From Bacillota bacterium (lineage in GTDB: Bacteria; Bacillota; SHA-98; UBA4971): 64,000 nt of DNA. Where the stretch lies: the NCBI GenBank assembly GCA_014360195.1, contig JACIXY010000009.1:1-64000 (forward strand). Direction: 5' to 3'. Of the stretch, positions 25,544 to 34,657 are shown piece after piece. Made by a program: the position numbers and the translations under genes. Under the pieces are notes generated by a model. That model was not told the origin of the DNA. It was given only the letters and a program-made list of their open reading frames with translations, and searched no databases. Numbering within the stretch: the stretch's first letter is position 1; each line of letters begins with the position of its first letter.

Positions 25544-26239
25544 ATGACATGCGAGAAGGCCATGAGCCTCATGTCAGCCTATCTTGACAAGGAACTCGGG
25601 TTCGACGAGTTCCGCCAGGTCGAGCTGCATCTTGCATACTGCGAGGCGTGCTCTCAGGAGTACGAGTCCCTTAAGGCCACCAAAGAACTCCTCGGCACCC
25701 TCAGGGCAGCCGAGCTTCCCAGGGAGTTCTGGCCCGAGCTGCGAGAGAGGCTCGGCGCAGTCGCGGCGGAGGAGCGCGTGGCACCCGCCCGCGCGAGACC
25801 CACAAGCTCGGCCCGCCGATCGTCGGCCCGTCAATTGTGGTGGAGAGGCATTCTCCGCAGAGCGTCCGGAGGCGTAGGGGGAAGCCTGTTCTCGTCCCCG
25901 ATGGCGAAGGCGCTTGTGCCGGCCTTCCTGGTGCTTGTGCTCGCGGCCCTACCCATGGTCTGGAGCGCTCACAGAAGGCCTGCCGAAGCGCAAATGTCCT
26001 CGCGGATTGATAGCATAGAGCCGTATTTCCGTGATTACGTCATCTCGGAGTACGACAGACCTCTGTCAGACAAGACATCCGTTGGGTTCGTCGTGACCGG
26101 GCAGGCGGTCACGATGTACACATCCGACCTGCTCGGGCCATCAAGCAAGGTCACGCGCGCCGGCAGCCTCAGGGAAGCGTCGCCCTCGCCCCCGAACACC
26201 GCGGGCAACGAGTACACGCTCATCTCGTACCCGAGGTAA
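25544..26239 (+). CDS. zinc-containing transmembrane anti-sigma factor
   Basis: The N terminus carries the zinc anti-sigma signature HX3CX2C in VELHLAYCEACSQEYE, after CEKAMSLMSAYLDKELGFDE. A basic Arg/Ser-rich linker leads to one TM segment (ALVPAFLVLVLAALPMVWSA, about residues 124-143), with the remaining 85 residues outside. It would hold the sigma factor at the membrane until proteolysis. The ATG at 25544 gives 231 residues. The GTG at 25535 overlaps the sigma stop. The outer domain has no family match that I recognise. Confidence 0.88.
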   Translation: MTCEKAMSLMSAYLDKELGFDEFRQVELHLAYCEACSQEYESLKATKELLGTLRAAELPREFWPELRERLGAVAAEERVAPARARPTSSARRSSARQLWWRGILRRASGGVGGSLFSSPMAKALVPAFLVLVLAALPMVWSAHRRPAEAQMSSRIDSIEPYFRDYVISEYDRPLSDKTSVGFVVTGQAVTMYTSDLLGPSSKVTRAGSLREASPSPPNTAGNEYTLISYPR

Positions 26240-26282
26240 GCGGAGGTAAGCGGGAGCACTCACGGAAGGTGACCACCTCATT

Positions 26283-27515
26283 ATGAGCAAGAGGTTGGCT
26301 GGTGCGGCGATCGTAGCCCTCGTTGCCATGGTTCTCGCCGGCATCGTGGGCTACCAGCCCGCAGCCGAGACGCAAACGAACACTGGCCCAGGATCCGGCT
26401 CAGACCTGGCTCGCGCTCTGCTGAGAGCCGTGATAGAGAGGGGCAACGAGGTCAGCTTCAAGGCGACTCAGACGATAATCCTGTGGTATCCCACGGGAAG
26501 CAGCGCGTGCATAACCAACGTAATACACAAGGCGCCGAACCTCACCAGGACCGACTACCTCCCCTCGGCAACGGCAACATCGGGCTACCGCGTGGTCATT
26601 TCGGATGGCGAGTCCACGTGGCACTATGAGCCGTCGCTGGGGGTTGTATTCCACATGCCCGGGACCGCGCCTGACAGGGCCCGACGGCAAAAGCCTGGCA
26701 CCGGCCCGGGCACGGTCTCGGCTGCGGGGGGAACCGCGCTCGCACTGGTCGAGGCGAACTACGACATCTCACTCGTGTCCACGGAGAGCCTCGCAGGCCG
26801 CAGGGCGCACGTGATAAAGCTGAAGCCAAGGCATCCCGGAAGCCCGTCGCGGAGGATATGGGTGGATACGGAGTTCCCGTTCATCCTCCGAACGGAGAAA
26901 TACCGGCCAAATGGGTTCATGTCATCGCTGTCTTTTTACAACCATATCGAGTTTTCGCCGGAAATCGACGATAGTGTCTTCAAGCTTCAGGTCCCGCCCG
27001 GGGTAGCGATCGTGACGCTCCCTGGCGGCGAGGACCTGGTGACCCTTGAAGAACTCCAGAAGAAGGCGGGCTTTGCGGTGCCGGTGCCGGAGTTCGTGCC
27101 GGCCGGGTACATCCTCGAGGGTGGCACGCTCACCAGGCGCGGAGATGTCGAGGTGGCACACGTCCGATTCACCGACGGGCTCAATACCATATCATTCTTC
27201 GTGGCGCCGCCGACGCCCAGGGCGGACCGAAGGCCCGGTCCCCCGGGCATTGCGGACCAGTTCGACATGGTAAGCCTTGGCAGGCAGGTCGCCCTTGACG
27301 GTGCCAGGGGACGGCTTGCCGACTACCAGGACGCCAAACTGCTGCGGTGGCAGGCGTCGGGGTACGAGTTCACGCTCATAGGTGAGGTGGACGAATCGTT
27401 GCTGCTTCAGATGGCCGAGTCAGTGGATGCACCCGAGTCACGGATTCCGGCAAAGGACCCGTTTGGAGGTTCCGTGATCAAGTTCTTCTATGAGTTCTTC
27501 TGGACAGGCAGGTAA
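26283..27515 (+). CDS. RseB/MucB-like periplasmic sigma regulatory protein
   Basis: A 410-residue exported protein. The N-terminal hydrophobic segment LAGAAIVALVAMVLAGIVGY is a signal or anchor. A LolA/RseB-like beta domain at about 40-230 is suggested by VISDGESTWHYEPSLGVVFH and RRAHVIKLKPRHPGSPSRRI, then WVDTEFPFILRTEKY. The second domain (about 240-385) has FAVPVPEFVPAGYILEGGTL and TISFFVAPP, a pattern seen in RseB-type C-terminal and DUF4367-like domains. Position right after the anti-sigma gene supports a role in sensing envelope damage. The C-terminal KFFYEFFW stretch is unusual. Confidence 0.8.
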   Translation: MSKRLAGAAIVALVAMVLAGIVGYQPAAETQTNTGPGSGSDLARALLRAVIERGNEVSFKATQTIILWYPTGSSACITNVIHKAPNLTRTDYLPSATATSGYRVVISDGESTWHYEPSLGVVFHMPGTAPDRARRQKPGTGPGTVSAAGGTALALVEANYDISLVSTESLAGRRAHVIKLKPRHPGSPSRRIWVDTEFPFILRTEKYRPNGFMSSLSFYNHIEFSPEIDDSVFKLQVPPGVAIVTLPGGEDLVTLEELQKKAGFAVPVPEFVPAGYILEGGTLTRRGDVEVAHVRFTDGLNTISFFVAPPTPRADRRPGPPGIADQFDMVSLGRQVALDGARGRLADYQDAKLLRWQASGYEFTLIGEVDESLLLQMAESVDAPESRIPAKDPFGGSVIKFFYEFFWTGR

Positions 27516-27539
27516 ATCAGCTACTTTACCAGAGTCTGG

Positions 27540-27690
27540 GTTACTCGCGGTTGCCGGTGCTCGGCGCTGAGGACGGCGCCGCGAGGGGGATATCTTGCCC
27601 GAGCGGGATATTTTGATAGAATTCCGCACACAGGGACATGGCGAGATTCCGCCACCCTGTCGCGCAACCACAGGCAACCTGAAACCCTCT
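27540..27690. repeat. diverged copy of the nested inverted-repeat element (copy F)
   Basis: GGTTGCCGGTG (27549-27559) and CAGGCAACC (27671-27679) resemble the inner arms of the family. The interior contains a GACGGCGCCGCGAGGGG stretch like the long module but is otherwise different. This is a weaker match than the other copies. It lies between the rseB-like gene and degP. Confidence 0.5.
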
Positions 27691-27881
27691 GGAAGACTGG
27701 CGCGGATTTTTGAATGAGACTGTTGCTTTTCTCCAGTTTATGGCATTGCTGTGCAGTAGAGCCCCGGAAAACGGCCGCTCTGGACGCTCACACTGACAGC
27801 CGCTGGGAAAAGCTCAACGGTCTCTTGAACCCAAACTCAGGTCATAGGTCAGATCATAGGTCAGAGGAGGCGCAACCACTC

Positions 27882-29072
27882 ATGAGATTCCGTGAGTTCA
27901 TGAAGACCTATATGCCCTATGTAATGGTAGCGGTGATAAGCGCGCTTGTCACCGGTGTAGTTGTGGTGCAGTTTGCGGAGAACCGCACGACCTTCGCCGC
28001 CAGCGGCCAGGCGGCGGGAGCGCCGGAGGTTCAGATAGCGCCTTCGGCGTCGGTCGCGACGGTCCCGCAAACCACAAGCCCCTTCCTGGGGCGCGATAGC
28101 ATCGCGAACGTGGCAGAGCGAGTGAGCCGGGCAGTGGTGAACATCGACACGAAACGCACTGTGAAAGTGCCGGCATTCCCGTTCGGGGACTTCTTCTTCG
28201 AGTTCTTCGGCGAGGCGCCGAGGGGCAGCACCAGAGAGATGACCGTGCCTGCCATCGGAAGCGGGTTCATAGTGAGGTCCGATGGCTATGTGCTCACCAA
28301 CAACCACGTCATCGAGGGAGCAAAGGAGATCATCGTAACCCTCGCCGACGGCAGAAAGTTTAACGGCAAGGTCATGGGCAGAGACCCCAGGTACGACCTG
28401 GCCGTGGTAAAGATAGACGCAACGAGGCTGCCTGCAGTGGAACTTGGTGACTCCGACCGCATCAGGCCTGGCGACTTTGCGATAGCCATCGGCAATCCGT
28501 ACGGCCTGCAGCACACGGTCACGGCAGGCATCATCAGTGGGCTTGCCCGGTCAATCGATGGCGACCCGAAGGAACCCGGCATCTACATCCAGACGGACGC
28601 CGCCATCAACCGGGGCAACAGCGGTGGGCCGCTCATCGACATCGACGGCCGCGTGGTTGGGATCAACACAGCCATAATACCCCAGGCGCAGGGCATTGGG
28701 TTCGCAATACCCATCAACGTGGCGAAAAACGTGCTGGATGACCTGATCGCCGGCAAGAAGCTCGTTTACCCCTGGATCGGCGTGGGGTTGCAGGAGCTTA
28801 CATCTGACCTTGCCGACTATTTCGGCGTGCGCGATAAAACTGGCGTGCTGATAGCCTATGTTTACCCTGATTCTCCGGCCGAGAAGGCCGGCCTTCGTGA
28901 GGGAGACGTCATCCTCAAACTGGACGGCAAGAAGATGGAGACCGTCAGCCAGGTTCAGAACGAGGTGCGAAGCCGCAAGGCTGGAGACAGGATAACGCTC
29001 CAGATATGGCGCGATAAGGCATCAAGATATGTCACGGTCACGCTGGGCGAGATGCCTGACAGCACAGAGTGA
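27882..29072 (+). CDS. degP: Do-like serine protease (HtrA/DegP family)
   Basis: A 396-residue envelope protease and chaperone. An N-terminal membrane segment lies at about 9-29 (YMPYVMVAVISALVTGVVVV). The trypsin-like domain has the catalytic triad in VLTNNHVIEGA (His), YDLAVVKID (Asp) and NRGNSGGPLID (Ser). One PDZ domain covers about 295-390, with GVLIAYVYPDSPAEKAGLRE. The ATG at 27882 follows GAGGAGG. The open frame to 27714 is upstream non-coding sequence. It lies downstream of the sigma-E-like operon and is a likely target of it. Confidence 0.95.
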   Translation: MRFREFMKTYMPYVMVAVISALVTGVVVVQFAENRTTFAASGQAAGAPEVQIAPSASVATVPQTTSPFLGRDSIANVAERVSRAVVNIDTKRTVKVPAFPFGDFFFEFFGEAPRGSTREMTVPAIGSGFIVRSDGYVLTNNHVIEGAKEIIVTLADGRKFNGKVMGRDPRYDLAVVKIDATRLPAVELGDSDRIRPGDFAIAIGNPYGLQHTVTAGIISGLARSIDGDPKEPGIYIQTDAAINRGNSGGPLIDIDGRVVGINTAIIPQAQGIGFAIPINVAKNVLDDLIAGKKLVYPWIGVGLQELTSDLADYFGVRDKTGVLIAYVYPDSPAEKAGLREGDVILKLDGKKMETVSQVQNEVRSRKAGDRITLQIWRDKASRYVTVTLGEMPDSTE

Positions 29073-29102
29073 TCTTGCCAGAAGGCGACCGGTCAAAACC
29101 GC

Positions 29103-29138
29103 AGCACCGCCCTGCGCGAGCCCGTGCAGGGCGGTGCT
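29103..29138 (+). terminator. strong hairpin after degP
   Basis: Perfect 13-bp stem AGCACCGCCCTGC / GCAGGGCGGTGCT with a 10-base loop, 31 bases after the stop. It has no T-run, so it could be an mRNA-stabilising hairpin or a GC-type terminator. At 29158-29215 a short TTGGTTGTA-type repeat follows. No gene is seen up to 29338. Confidence 0.6.
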
Positions 29139-29338
29139 GTACGTGGAGGCGGCTGCACCCTCCTGTACCTTTGGTTGTACCCTTGGTGCTGGTTGTATCC
29201 TTGGTGTCGCAACCCGGGGCTCACTTTCGACGCTCTGCGCCAAGGCGGCAGGCTCCTCGCTCGACACTCGTCGGTTGGGATCGTCTACCGTCTCTGCCGC
29301 CGCGCAGGATCTTCTGCTTGCGACACGTATATGGTGTC

Positions 29339-29977
29339 TCAACCCGCCTGTGAATGCGACGGATGCCCGGAGCTATCACCGGAAGCCAGCGGCCCGACCG
29401 TGGTCGTGGTCGGGGTCGCGAGCGGCTTCCCGCGTTTCTCGCTTGTGGCGAGGCTCTTCACCAACCATGACACACGCTTGTACACGAGGAATGTGAGCAC
29501 CGAGTTGATCCCGGCCTTGATGGCGTTGAAGGCCACCAGCACCCACAGGATCGACAGCACCTGAGCATGCGTGTACCCGTACAGGATGGGCATGAGCACG
29601 AGGTTGGCGATGGGCATGAACCCCGTCATCGCCAGGGTACCACAGGCAAGCCCGGCGACGGCCCCGGCCTTTGTGTGATACCGCCTGTAGACGATGCTTG
29701 CCGTGCCCACCAGCGCTCCCGTGGCGAGAAAGTGCATGAGCGCCCCAACCATGCCATCAAGCCCTGTTATGAGCGCCATGAGTACCGCCATCACGAGCGT
29801 GACCAGAAGGCCGGGCCCCGGCCCCAGGGCAAACCCGACGATGAGCACGGGAACGTCCGCAGCCTCGTAGCGCAGGAAAGGCGCCGCAGGGAATATCGGC
29901 CAGTTGGCGAGGGAAAGAAGTACCGCCAGGGCGGCCATGACTCCGAGTGTGACCAGCTTCTTCGTTCTGAAATGCAT
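29339..29977 (-). CDS. ribU: ECF transporter substrate-binding component, RibU-like (riboflavin)
   Basis: A 212-residue integral membrane protein with about six TM segments. The N terminus KLVTLGVMAALAVLLSLANW, then FLRYEAADVPVLIVGFALGP, is typical of RibU-type S components. It would bind riboflavin and work with the shared EcfAAT energising module, which is not in this window. The C-terminal 30 residues are polar and Thr/Ser-rich. CCTCC in reverse (AAGGAGG) precedes the ATG. The FMN riboswitch upstream supports riboflavin as the substrate. Confidence 0.9.
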   Translation of the reverse strand: MHFRTKKLVTLGVMAALAVLLSLANWPIFPAAPFLRYEAADVPVLIVGFALGPGPGLLVTLVMAVLMALITGLDGMVGALMHFLATGALVGTASIVYRRYHTKAGAVAGLACGTLAMTGFMPIANLVLMPILYGYTHAQVLSILWVLVAFNAIKAGINSVLTFLVYKRVSWLVKSLATSEKRGKPLATPTTTTVGPLASGDSSGHPSHSQAG

Positions 29978-30060
29978 CCCGTGAAAACCTCCTTACAACT
30001 CCTCGAAGATCCCCGCGCACCCCGGGGCCTTTCGCGCTCCTCCTGCCCCGTCCGGAGAGC

Positions 30061-30098
30061 AAACGAAAAGCCCCGAGGCAACCGACCTCAGGGCTTCC
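30061..30098 (-). terminator. riboswitch-controlled terminator before ribU
   Basis: On the minus strand the sequence AGCCCTGAGG...CCTCGGGGCT forms a hairpin followed by TTTTCGTTT. It lies between the FMN aptamer and ribU, where the expression platform is expected. FMN binding would favour this stem and stop transcription. Confidence 0.8.
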
Positions 30099-30142
30099 AG
30101 GATCCACTCGGGACCCATCATGTGCAAGCAGACGCTTGCGAC

Positions 30143-30327
30143 CTTCTTCCATCCGGACTTTACCGTCGGTGCCGGTTTCTCGCCGGCTCAACCGCGCTTA
30201 CGCGGCTCGTGGACTTGTCCTGGGGTTTGCCCCCCAGGACATCACCACCGGTCGGGAATTGGCCCCTCGCCGGAACGCGCCACTATGCACCGCGCCCGTG
30301 GCGGGCCTCACCCTGCCCTGAAGGTCT
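30143..30327 (-). ncRNA. FMN riboswitch (RFN element)
   Basis: On the minus strand the conserved RFN blocks appear in order: GGGCAGGGTGA near the 5' end (30321-30308), ATTCCCGACCGGTGGTGAT, CACGAGCC, GCACCGACGG, and GTCCGGATGGAAGAAG at the 3' end. This matches the FMN aptamer consensus closely. It controls the downstream ribU gene. Confidence 0.95.
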
Positions 30328-30356
30328 GGCGTTATGTTATTGTTCTCTCGACACCT

Positions 30357-30385
30357 ATACTACACCTCTGCCGCCAGGTGCGCAA
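30357..30385 (-). promoter_or_regulatory. probable sigma-A promoter of the ribU leader
   Basis: Minus strand TTGCGC (30385-30380), a 17-base spacer, and TAGTAT (30362-30357), about 30 bases before the first riboswitch block. Confidence 0.5.
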
Positions 30386-30442
30386 GACCCCTGTGGAAGC
30401 CTCTTCGCGACCCTGTGCGTGCGGGAGCCGCGACAGACACTG

Positions 30443-31849
30443 TCATGCCGCCGGGGCTTTAGGTTGCGGCATCGCAGCAGGCTTCGTTAGCAGCGAAACC
30501 ACCACGAACGCCACGAGCGACGCCAGCGCGCCGAAGATCTCCAGCGGCACGCTGCCGAAGGAGATTAGCTTCAGCGTGGCGGCCAGAGCGACAAGAGCGC
30601 CGACCACCATACCCGCAACAGCGCCTTCTCTCGTGGCTCGCTGCCAGACCACCCCACCGACCAGCGGGAAGAACACGCCCGCGATGTACATGGAGTAGGC
30701 CCAGATCAGGGCGTCGATGATCCCTGGAACGGACAGCGCGATAAGTAGAGCGAGGATGCCGAGCACCACCGTGCTTATCATGGACCAGTACAGAACCTTT
30801 CTTTGATCCATGTCTACCTTGGGGTTGAACGTGCTGACGTAGAGATCCTTTATAACATGGGAAGTCCCGGCGCAAAGGAGCGAGTCCGCTGTGGACATGA
30901 CCGCTGCCATGATCGCAGCCAGCACGATACCCCCGATTATCGGCGGAAATACGTCGGCCACCATGGTGGGGATCGCAGCCCTCGCGTTCTCGAGCGCTGG
31001 GTATTTCAGAGTTGCTGCCATGCCCGCAAGCACCGGAAACACCGCAAGAATCACGAGGAGGATACCCGAAGCCAGTGACGAGTTGCGCGCGGTGCTCTCG
31101 TCCTTTGAAGCGAACATCCTTTGGAGAAAATCCTGGCCGATGAGCGTGTACATGACGGTCGGGATGACTATCCAGAGGATGGATCCGACCCCGATGCTCC
31201 CAACGCTCATGAAGTTCGTCCCAGCCTTCGCGGACGCGATCGCCGCAAGGCCCCCCGTGGCCGAGAGAGCCAGGAGCGCGGCCACGAGCACCCCGAGCCC
31301 AGCGATTATAACCTGGATGAAGTCAGTGATCGTGACGCCCCACAGACCCGCCACGGCAGTGTATATGATGAAGATCACGGTCGCTGCCACGGCGCCGCCT
31401 ACCGGGTTGAATCCAAGGGTCACCATGACGCCTTCTGCCGCCTTTACCTGCGCTGCAAGGATGCCCACCAGGGCGATGAGCGAGAGAAGCGCAGCGAGCA
31501 CCCTGACGGTCTTGCCACCATAGCGCATCTCAAGGTAGTCCGGGGCCGTGTAGAGCGCGAGCGCCCTCAGCTTGTTCGCAAGGAACAGCCCCAGGATGAT
31601 GAGGCCCAGCCCGCATGCGGCGCCGTACCATATGCCCCCGAGACCGTACTTGTATCCGTACTCGCCCGAGCCGAGGATGAACCCTCCACCCAAGTGTGTC
31701 GCAGCGAGCGTTGCAGTGGCAAGGAAGAATCCGAGTCTTCGGCCCGCAAGTAAGAAGTCTGTCACGTTGCGGACGTAGCGGGAGACCACGAGGCCGACCA
31801 CGAGCATGGCGGCCATGTAAATGACCATGATCACCTGAAGCGCGTTCAC
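30443..31849 (-). CDS. sodium:solute symporter (SSS family)
   Basis: A 468-residue transporter with about 13 TM segments. SSS family signs are the start VIYMAAMLVVGLVVSRYVRN, the gating region FLLAGRRLGFFLATATLAAT, the HLGGGFILGSGEYGYKYG stretch, and the signature AAVMSTADSLLCAGTSHVIK. It would import a solute with sodium. It follows the hutH and racemase-like genes by 70 bases on the same strand, so histidine or a related amino acid is a reasonable substrate guess. The GTG at 31849 has AAAGGAGGG upstream. Confidence 0.88.
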   Translation of the reverse strand: MNALQVIMVIYMAAMLVVGLVVSRYVRNVTDFLLAGRRLGFFLATATLAATHLGGGFILGSGEYGYKYGLGGIWYGAACGLGLIILGLFLANKLRALALYTAPDYLEMRYGGKTVRVLAALLSLIALVGILAAQVKAAEGVMVTLGFNPVGGAVAATVIFIIYTAVAGLWGVTITDFIQVIIAGLGVLVAALLALSATGGLAAIASAKAGTNFMSVGSIGVGSILWIVIPTVMYTLIGQDFLQRMFASKDESTARNSSLASGILLVILAVFPVLAGMAATLKYPALENARAAIPTMVADVFPPIIGGIVLAAIMAAVMSTADSLLCAGTSHVIKDLYVSTFNPKVDMDQRKVLYWSMISTVVLGILALLIALSVPGIIDALIWAYSMYIAGVFFPLVGGVVWQRATREGAVAGMVVGALVALAATLKLISFGSVPLEIFGALASLVAFVVVSLLTKPAAMPQPKAPAA

Positions 31850-31919
31850 AACGGATGCCCTCCTTTAACGGAAGATTTGGCTTCTTGCTTCGCAGAGACC
31901 CGACCAAGCAGAGACGGAG

Positions 31920-33056
31920 TCACAAGAACACGTCACCTTCCGCTACTATTCTCACCTCCCCTTCGAGACGAACCGTCGCCCCTTGCCCGGGTTCCCGCCC
32001 AATCCCAAAGTCGACGGTCGTGTAGAGAGTGCCGCGAGGTTGCCTTGACGTGAAACGGCCGGGACGCCCGCCCGCGATCGACTTCGCCAGCGCCACCGCA
32101 ACGGCGCCCGAAGCGCAGCTTGACTCCCATACGGTGGTACCCGTCGCACTTACGTGCACGAGAGGCATCACATCCTCATGCCCATCGTCATGCTCATGCC
32201 CATGCCCATGCTCACGCCCAGGCTCACGCCCAGGCTCACGCCCATGCCTGCGCCCATGGCAGAACATTACGCCAACGCACGGCTCTGCTTCGAGCCCAAG
32301 CGCGCTTCGCAGCCGGAAAAGCACATCCTCGGCAGGCGCGTACTCATCCGCATCGACCACGACGTGGGTGATCCCAGGCAAGCGGACTACTGCCACCATG
32401 CTTTGCCCATCGCAAGATGCGTCAGCCGTCGAGGTCCCTGTCCCCGCCCTCGCCCCTGCTGTTACCTCTGCCTTTTTGTCTGCCTCGGATTCTGCCTCTG
32501 CCCCTACCCCTGCACCTGCCGCCACGCCCAGCCACGTGTGGGCAAGGCCCTCGGCATTCGAACACAGCTCATAGATTATGCCATTCTCAAGTGCCTGCCC
32601 GCGCGCTCTGTAAAAGACCACGCGAAAAGGGCCGGGAAACGTGCACCCCGCCCAGCAGGGCATTGCGTCCTGGTCAAGCCGTCCCTCGACTTCAATGGGG
32701 TCCTTGGCTCCCGAGACGCGTATGAAACCGCGGGCGACATCGCCTTCCCAGCTCAACCCCGGGTGATGCTTGTACGCCAGGTACGCCCCGAGAGATCTCG
32801 CGGCGTTGCCGCAGAATTCTCCCCCCATCATCCTTAGCGACGCTGCGATTTCAGGCCCAGGCCCACCACGCGCCGGCCCGGCCCTGGGTGGTCCCCCCTC
32901 AGAGGATAGACTGACGAAGCCTACCTGTTCGCCCCCGAGGACCGACGGATCCATGAGCGTTACCGCGATCCTCGCCTGCTCAGGCACTGGGACGGGATCT
33001 AGAACGAAGATCGTCGTATTCCCGGTCGGGTTCATTTTGACGAACCGCAGTCTCAT
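31920..33056 (-). CDS. DapF-like amino acid racemase/epimerase, possible histidine racemase
   Basis: A 378-residue member of the PLP-independent DapF fold. Both catalytic cysteines are seen: C82 in MMGGEFCGNAARS and C314 in WESSCASGAVAVA. The MMGGEFCGNA form is closer to histidine racemase/CntK-type enzymes than to true DapF (family knowledge). Two low-complexity insertions occur: about 180-217 (Ala/Gly/Thr) and a His/Arg/Glu/Gly-rich run at 268-293 with GREPGREPGREHGHGHEH. The start overlaps the ribosome binding region at the end of hutH. This pairing suggests histidine as substrate, which is inference. Confidence 0.75.
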   Translation of the reverse strand: MRLRFVKMNPTGNTTIFVLDPVPVPEQARIAVTLMDPSVLGGEQVGFVSLSSEGGPPRAGPARGGPGPEIAASLRMMGGEFCGNAARSLGAYLAYKHHPGLSWEGDVARGFIRVSGAKDPIEVEGRLDQDAMPCWAGCTFPGPFRVVFYRARGQALENGIIYELCSNAEGLAHTWLGVAAGAGVGAEAESEADKKAEVTAGARAGTGTSTADASCDGQSMVAVVRLPGITHVVVDADEYAPAEDVLFRLRSALGLEAEPCVGVMFCHGRRHGREPGREPGREHGHGHEHDDGHEDVMPLVHVSATGTTVWESSCASGAVAVALAKSIAGGRPGRFTSRQPRGTLYTTVDFGIGREPGQGATVRLEGEVRIVAEGDVFL

Positions 33057-33058
33057 GG

Positions 33059-34657
33059 CTACCCTTCCACCGTCGCGCCCTGGTTTTGCGTGGGGTGGTT
33101 CCGCGCGGGCTGGTCTTTAGCGGGCTGGTTTTGCGCGGGCCGCGGCGAGAAAGCCGCTACCACCTGTGCGATCCTGCCCTCCGCCACGAGCCGCGTGACA
33201 GCCTCAAGGTCCGGGTGAAGCCACCGATCCTCCTGAAGCGGCGGCACCGCCTCACGCACCGTGTCGTAGATCGCGCGCGTGGCGGGCGCCAGGTTCTCCG
33301 GGCCTCTGAAGTCCACGGCCTGGCACGCGCACATGAGCTCCACCGCCAGCACCCTGGCCACGTTGTCCACCACCTGCCGGGCCTTACGCGCTGCGATGGT
33401 GCCCATGCTGACGTGGTCCTCCTGGGACGCCGATACGGGGATCGAGTCCACGCTGGCCGGCGACGAAAGCACCTTGTTCTCCGAAACGAGCGCGGCCGCT
33501 GTGTAGTGGGCTATCATGAACCCGCTGTTTACACCGCCGTGGCGCGTCAGAAACGCCGGAAGCCCGGAGAGCGTGGGGTTGAGAAGCCGCTCGATGCGCC
33601 GTTCCGATACGCTTGCGAGCTCAGACACAGCCACGCACAGGAAATCCATAGCGAGCGCCACAGGCTGGCCGTGGAAATTGCCTCCCGAGATCACGCTGCC
33701 ATCCTCGAACACAAGCGGGTTGTCGCTTGCCGAGTTGATCTCTATCTCCAGGACCTTTTTCACGTACCCAAGGGCATCCCTCGTGGCGCCATGGATCTGC
33801 GGGATGCACCGTAGGGAGTAGGCATCCTGCACTCTCAGCTCACCTGGAGCGCTCACAAGTCTGCTTCCCTCCAGCAGCGCGCGAAGCGTGCGCGCGCAGG
33901 CCCTCTGACCCGGGTGGGGCCTCGCCTTATCGTGCAACCTCTCATCGAATGCGGCGGATATTCCCCGGAGAGCTTCGATAGAAAGGGACGCAGCAGCATC
34001 GGCCGTTGCCGCCAGCACTTCGGCATCGTGAAGGGCGAGGGTGCCGATGGCCGTCATCGCCTGGGTGCCGTTGATGAGAGCCAGGCCTTCCTTGGGACGG
34101 AGAACCAGCGGCTCGATGCCCGCCCGTCCGAGGGCCTCCTTCGCCGGCATTTCCACCCCGCCCATTCGGACGTTCCCCTCGCCGAGGAGGGCGAGAGCCA
34201 GGTGGGCAAGGGGCGCAAGGTCGCCCGAGGCGCCGAGCGATCCCTTCTCGGGAACGAGAGGACATATGTCTGCTTCAAGGAACTTTACCAGTGCCTCGAT
34301 AACCTCGAAGCGGACCCCGGAAAGGCCCTTTGCAAGCGAGTTTGCGCGGAGGAGAATCATTGCCCGTACAACCTCGTCGGGGAGCGGGCTTCCCGTGCCT
34401 ACGGCATGGCTCAGGATGAGGTTGCGCTGGAGCGACCCAAGTTCCTCATGGGGAATCTTCACCCGGGCCAGGTGGCCGAAACCTGTGGTGATGCCGTAGA
34501 CCACAGCGTTTCGGGCTGTAAAGGCTTCGACCACCCTGCGGCTCCGCTCGACCCTTTCTCTCACGCCGGGCGCAATCCCGGCGGCCTTTCTTCGTCGCGC
34601 CACGCTTACCACATCGTCGCACGCGAGGGTCATTCCGTCTATCAGCACTGATGACAC
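33059..34657 (-). CDS. hutH: histidine ammonia-lyase HutH
   Basis: HutH converts L-histidine to urocanate and ammonia. The MIO cofactor triad Ala143-Ser144-Gly145 sits in GSLGASGDLAPLAH. Other motifs are YGITTGFGHLA, SLQRNLILSHAVGTG, QDAYSLRCIPQIHGA and INSASDNPLVF. The GTG at 34657 follows GGGGAGGAAAT and gives 532 residues. The open frame to 34804 is not used. The last 30 residues are a Gln/Asn/Pro repeat tail. hutU, hutI and other downstream hut genes are not in the window. Confidence 0.93.
   Translation of the reverse strand: MSSVLIDGMTLACDDVVSVARRRKAAGIAPGVRERVERSRRVVEAFTARNAVVYGITTGFGHLARVKIPHEELGSLQRNLILSHAVGTGSPLPDEVVRAMILLRANSLAKGLSGVRFEVIEALVKFLEADICPLVPEKGSLGASGDLAPLAHLALALLGEGNVRMGGVEMPAKEALGRAGIEPLVLRPKEGLALINGTQAMTAIGTLALHDAEVLAATADAAASLSIEALRGISAAFDERLHDKARPHPGQRACARTLRALLEGSRLVSAPGELRVQDAYSLRCIPQIHGATRDALGYVKKVLEIEINSASDNPLVFEDGSVISGGNFHGQPVALAMDFLCVAVSELASVSERRIERLLNPTLSGLPAFLTRHGGVNSGFMIAHYTAAALVSENKVLSSPASVDSIPVSASQEDHVSMGTIAARKARQVVDNVARVLAVELMCACQAVDFRGPENLAPATRAIYDTVREAVPPLQEDRWLHPDLEAVTRLVAEGRIAQVVAAFSPRPAQNQPAKDQPARNHPTQNQGATVEG

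Noticed and set aside
27714-27881. N-terminal extension of degP
   Set aside because: The open frame covers intergenic sequence. A strong GAGGAGG site marks the start at 27882.
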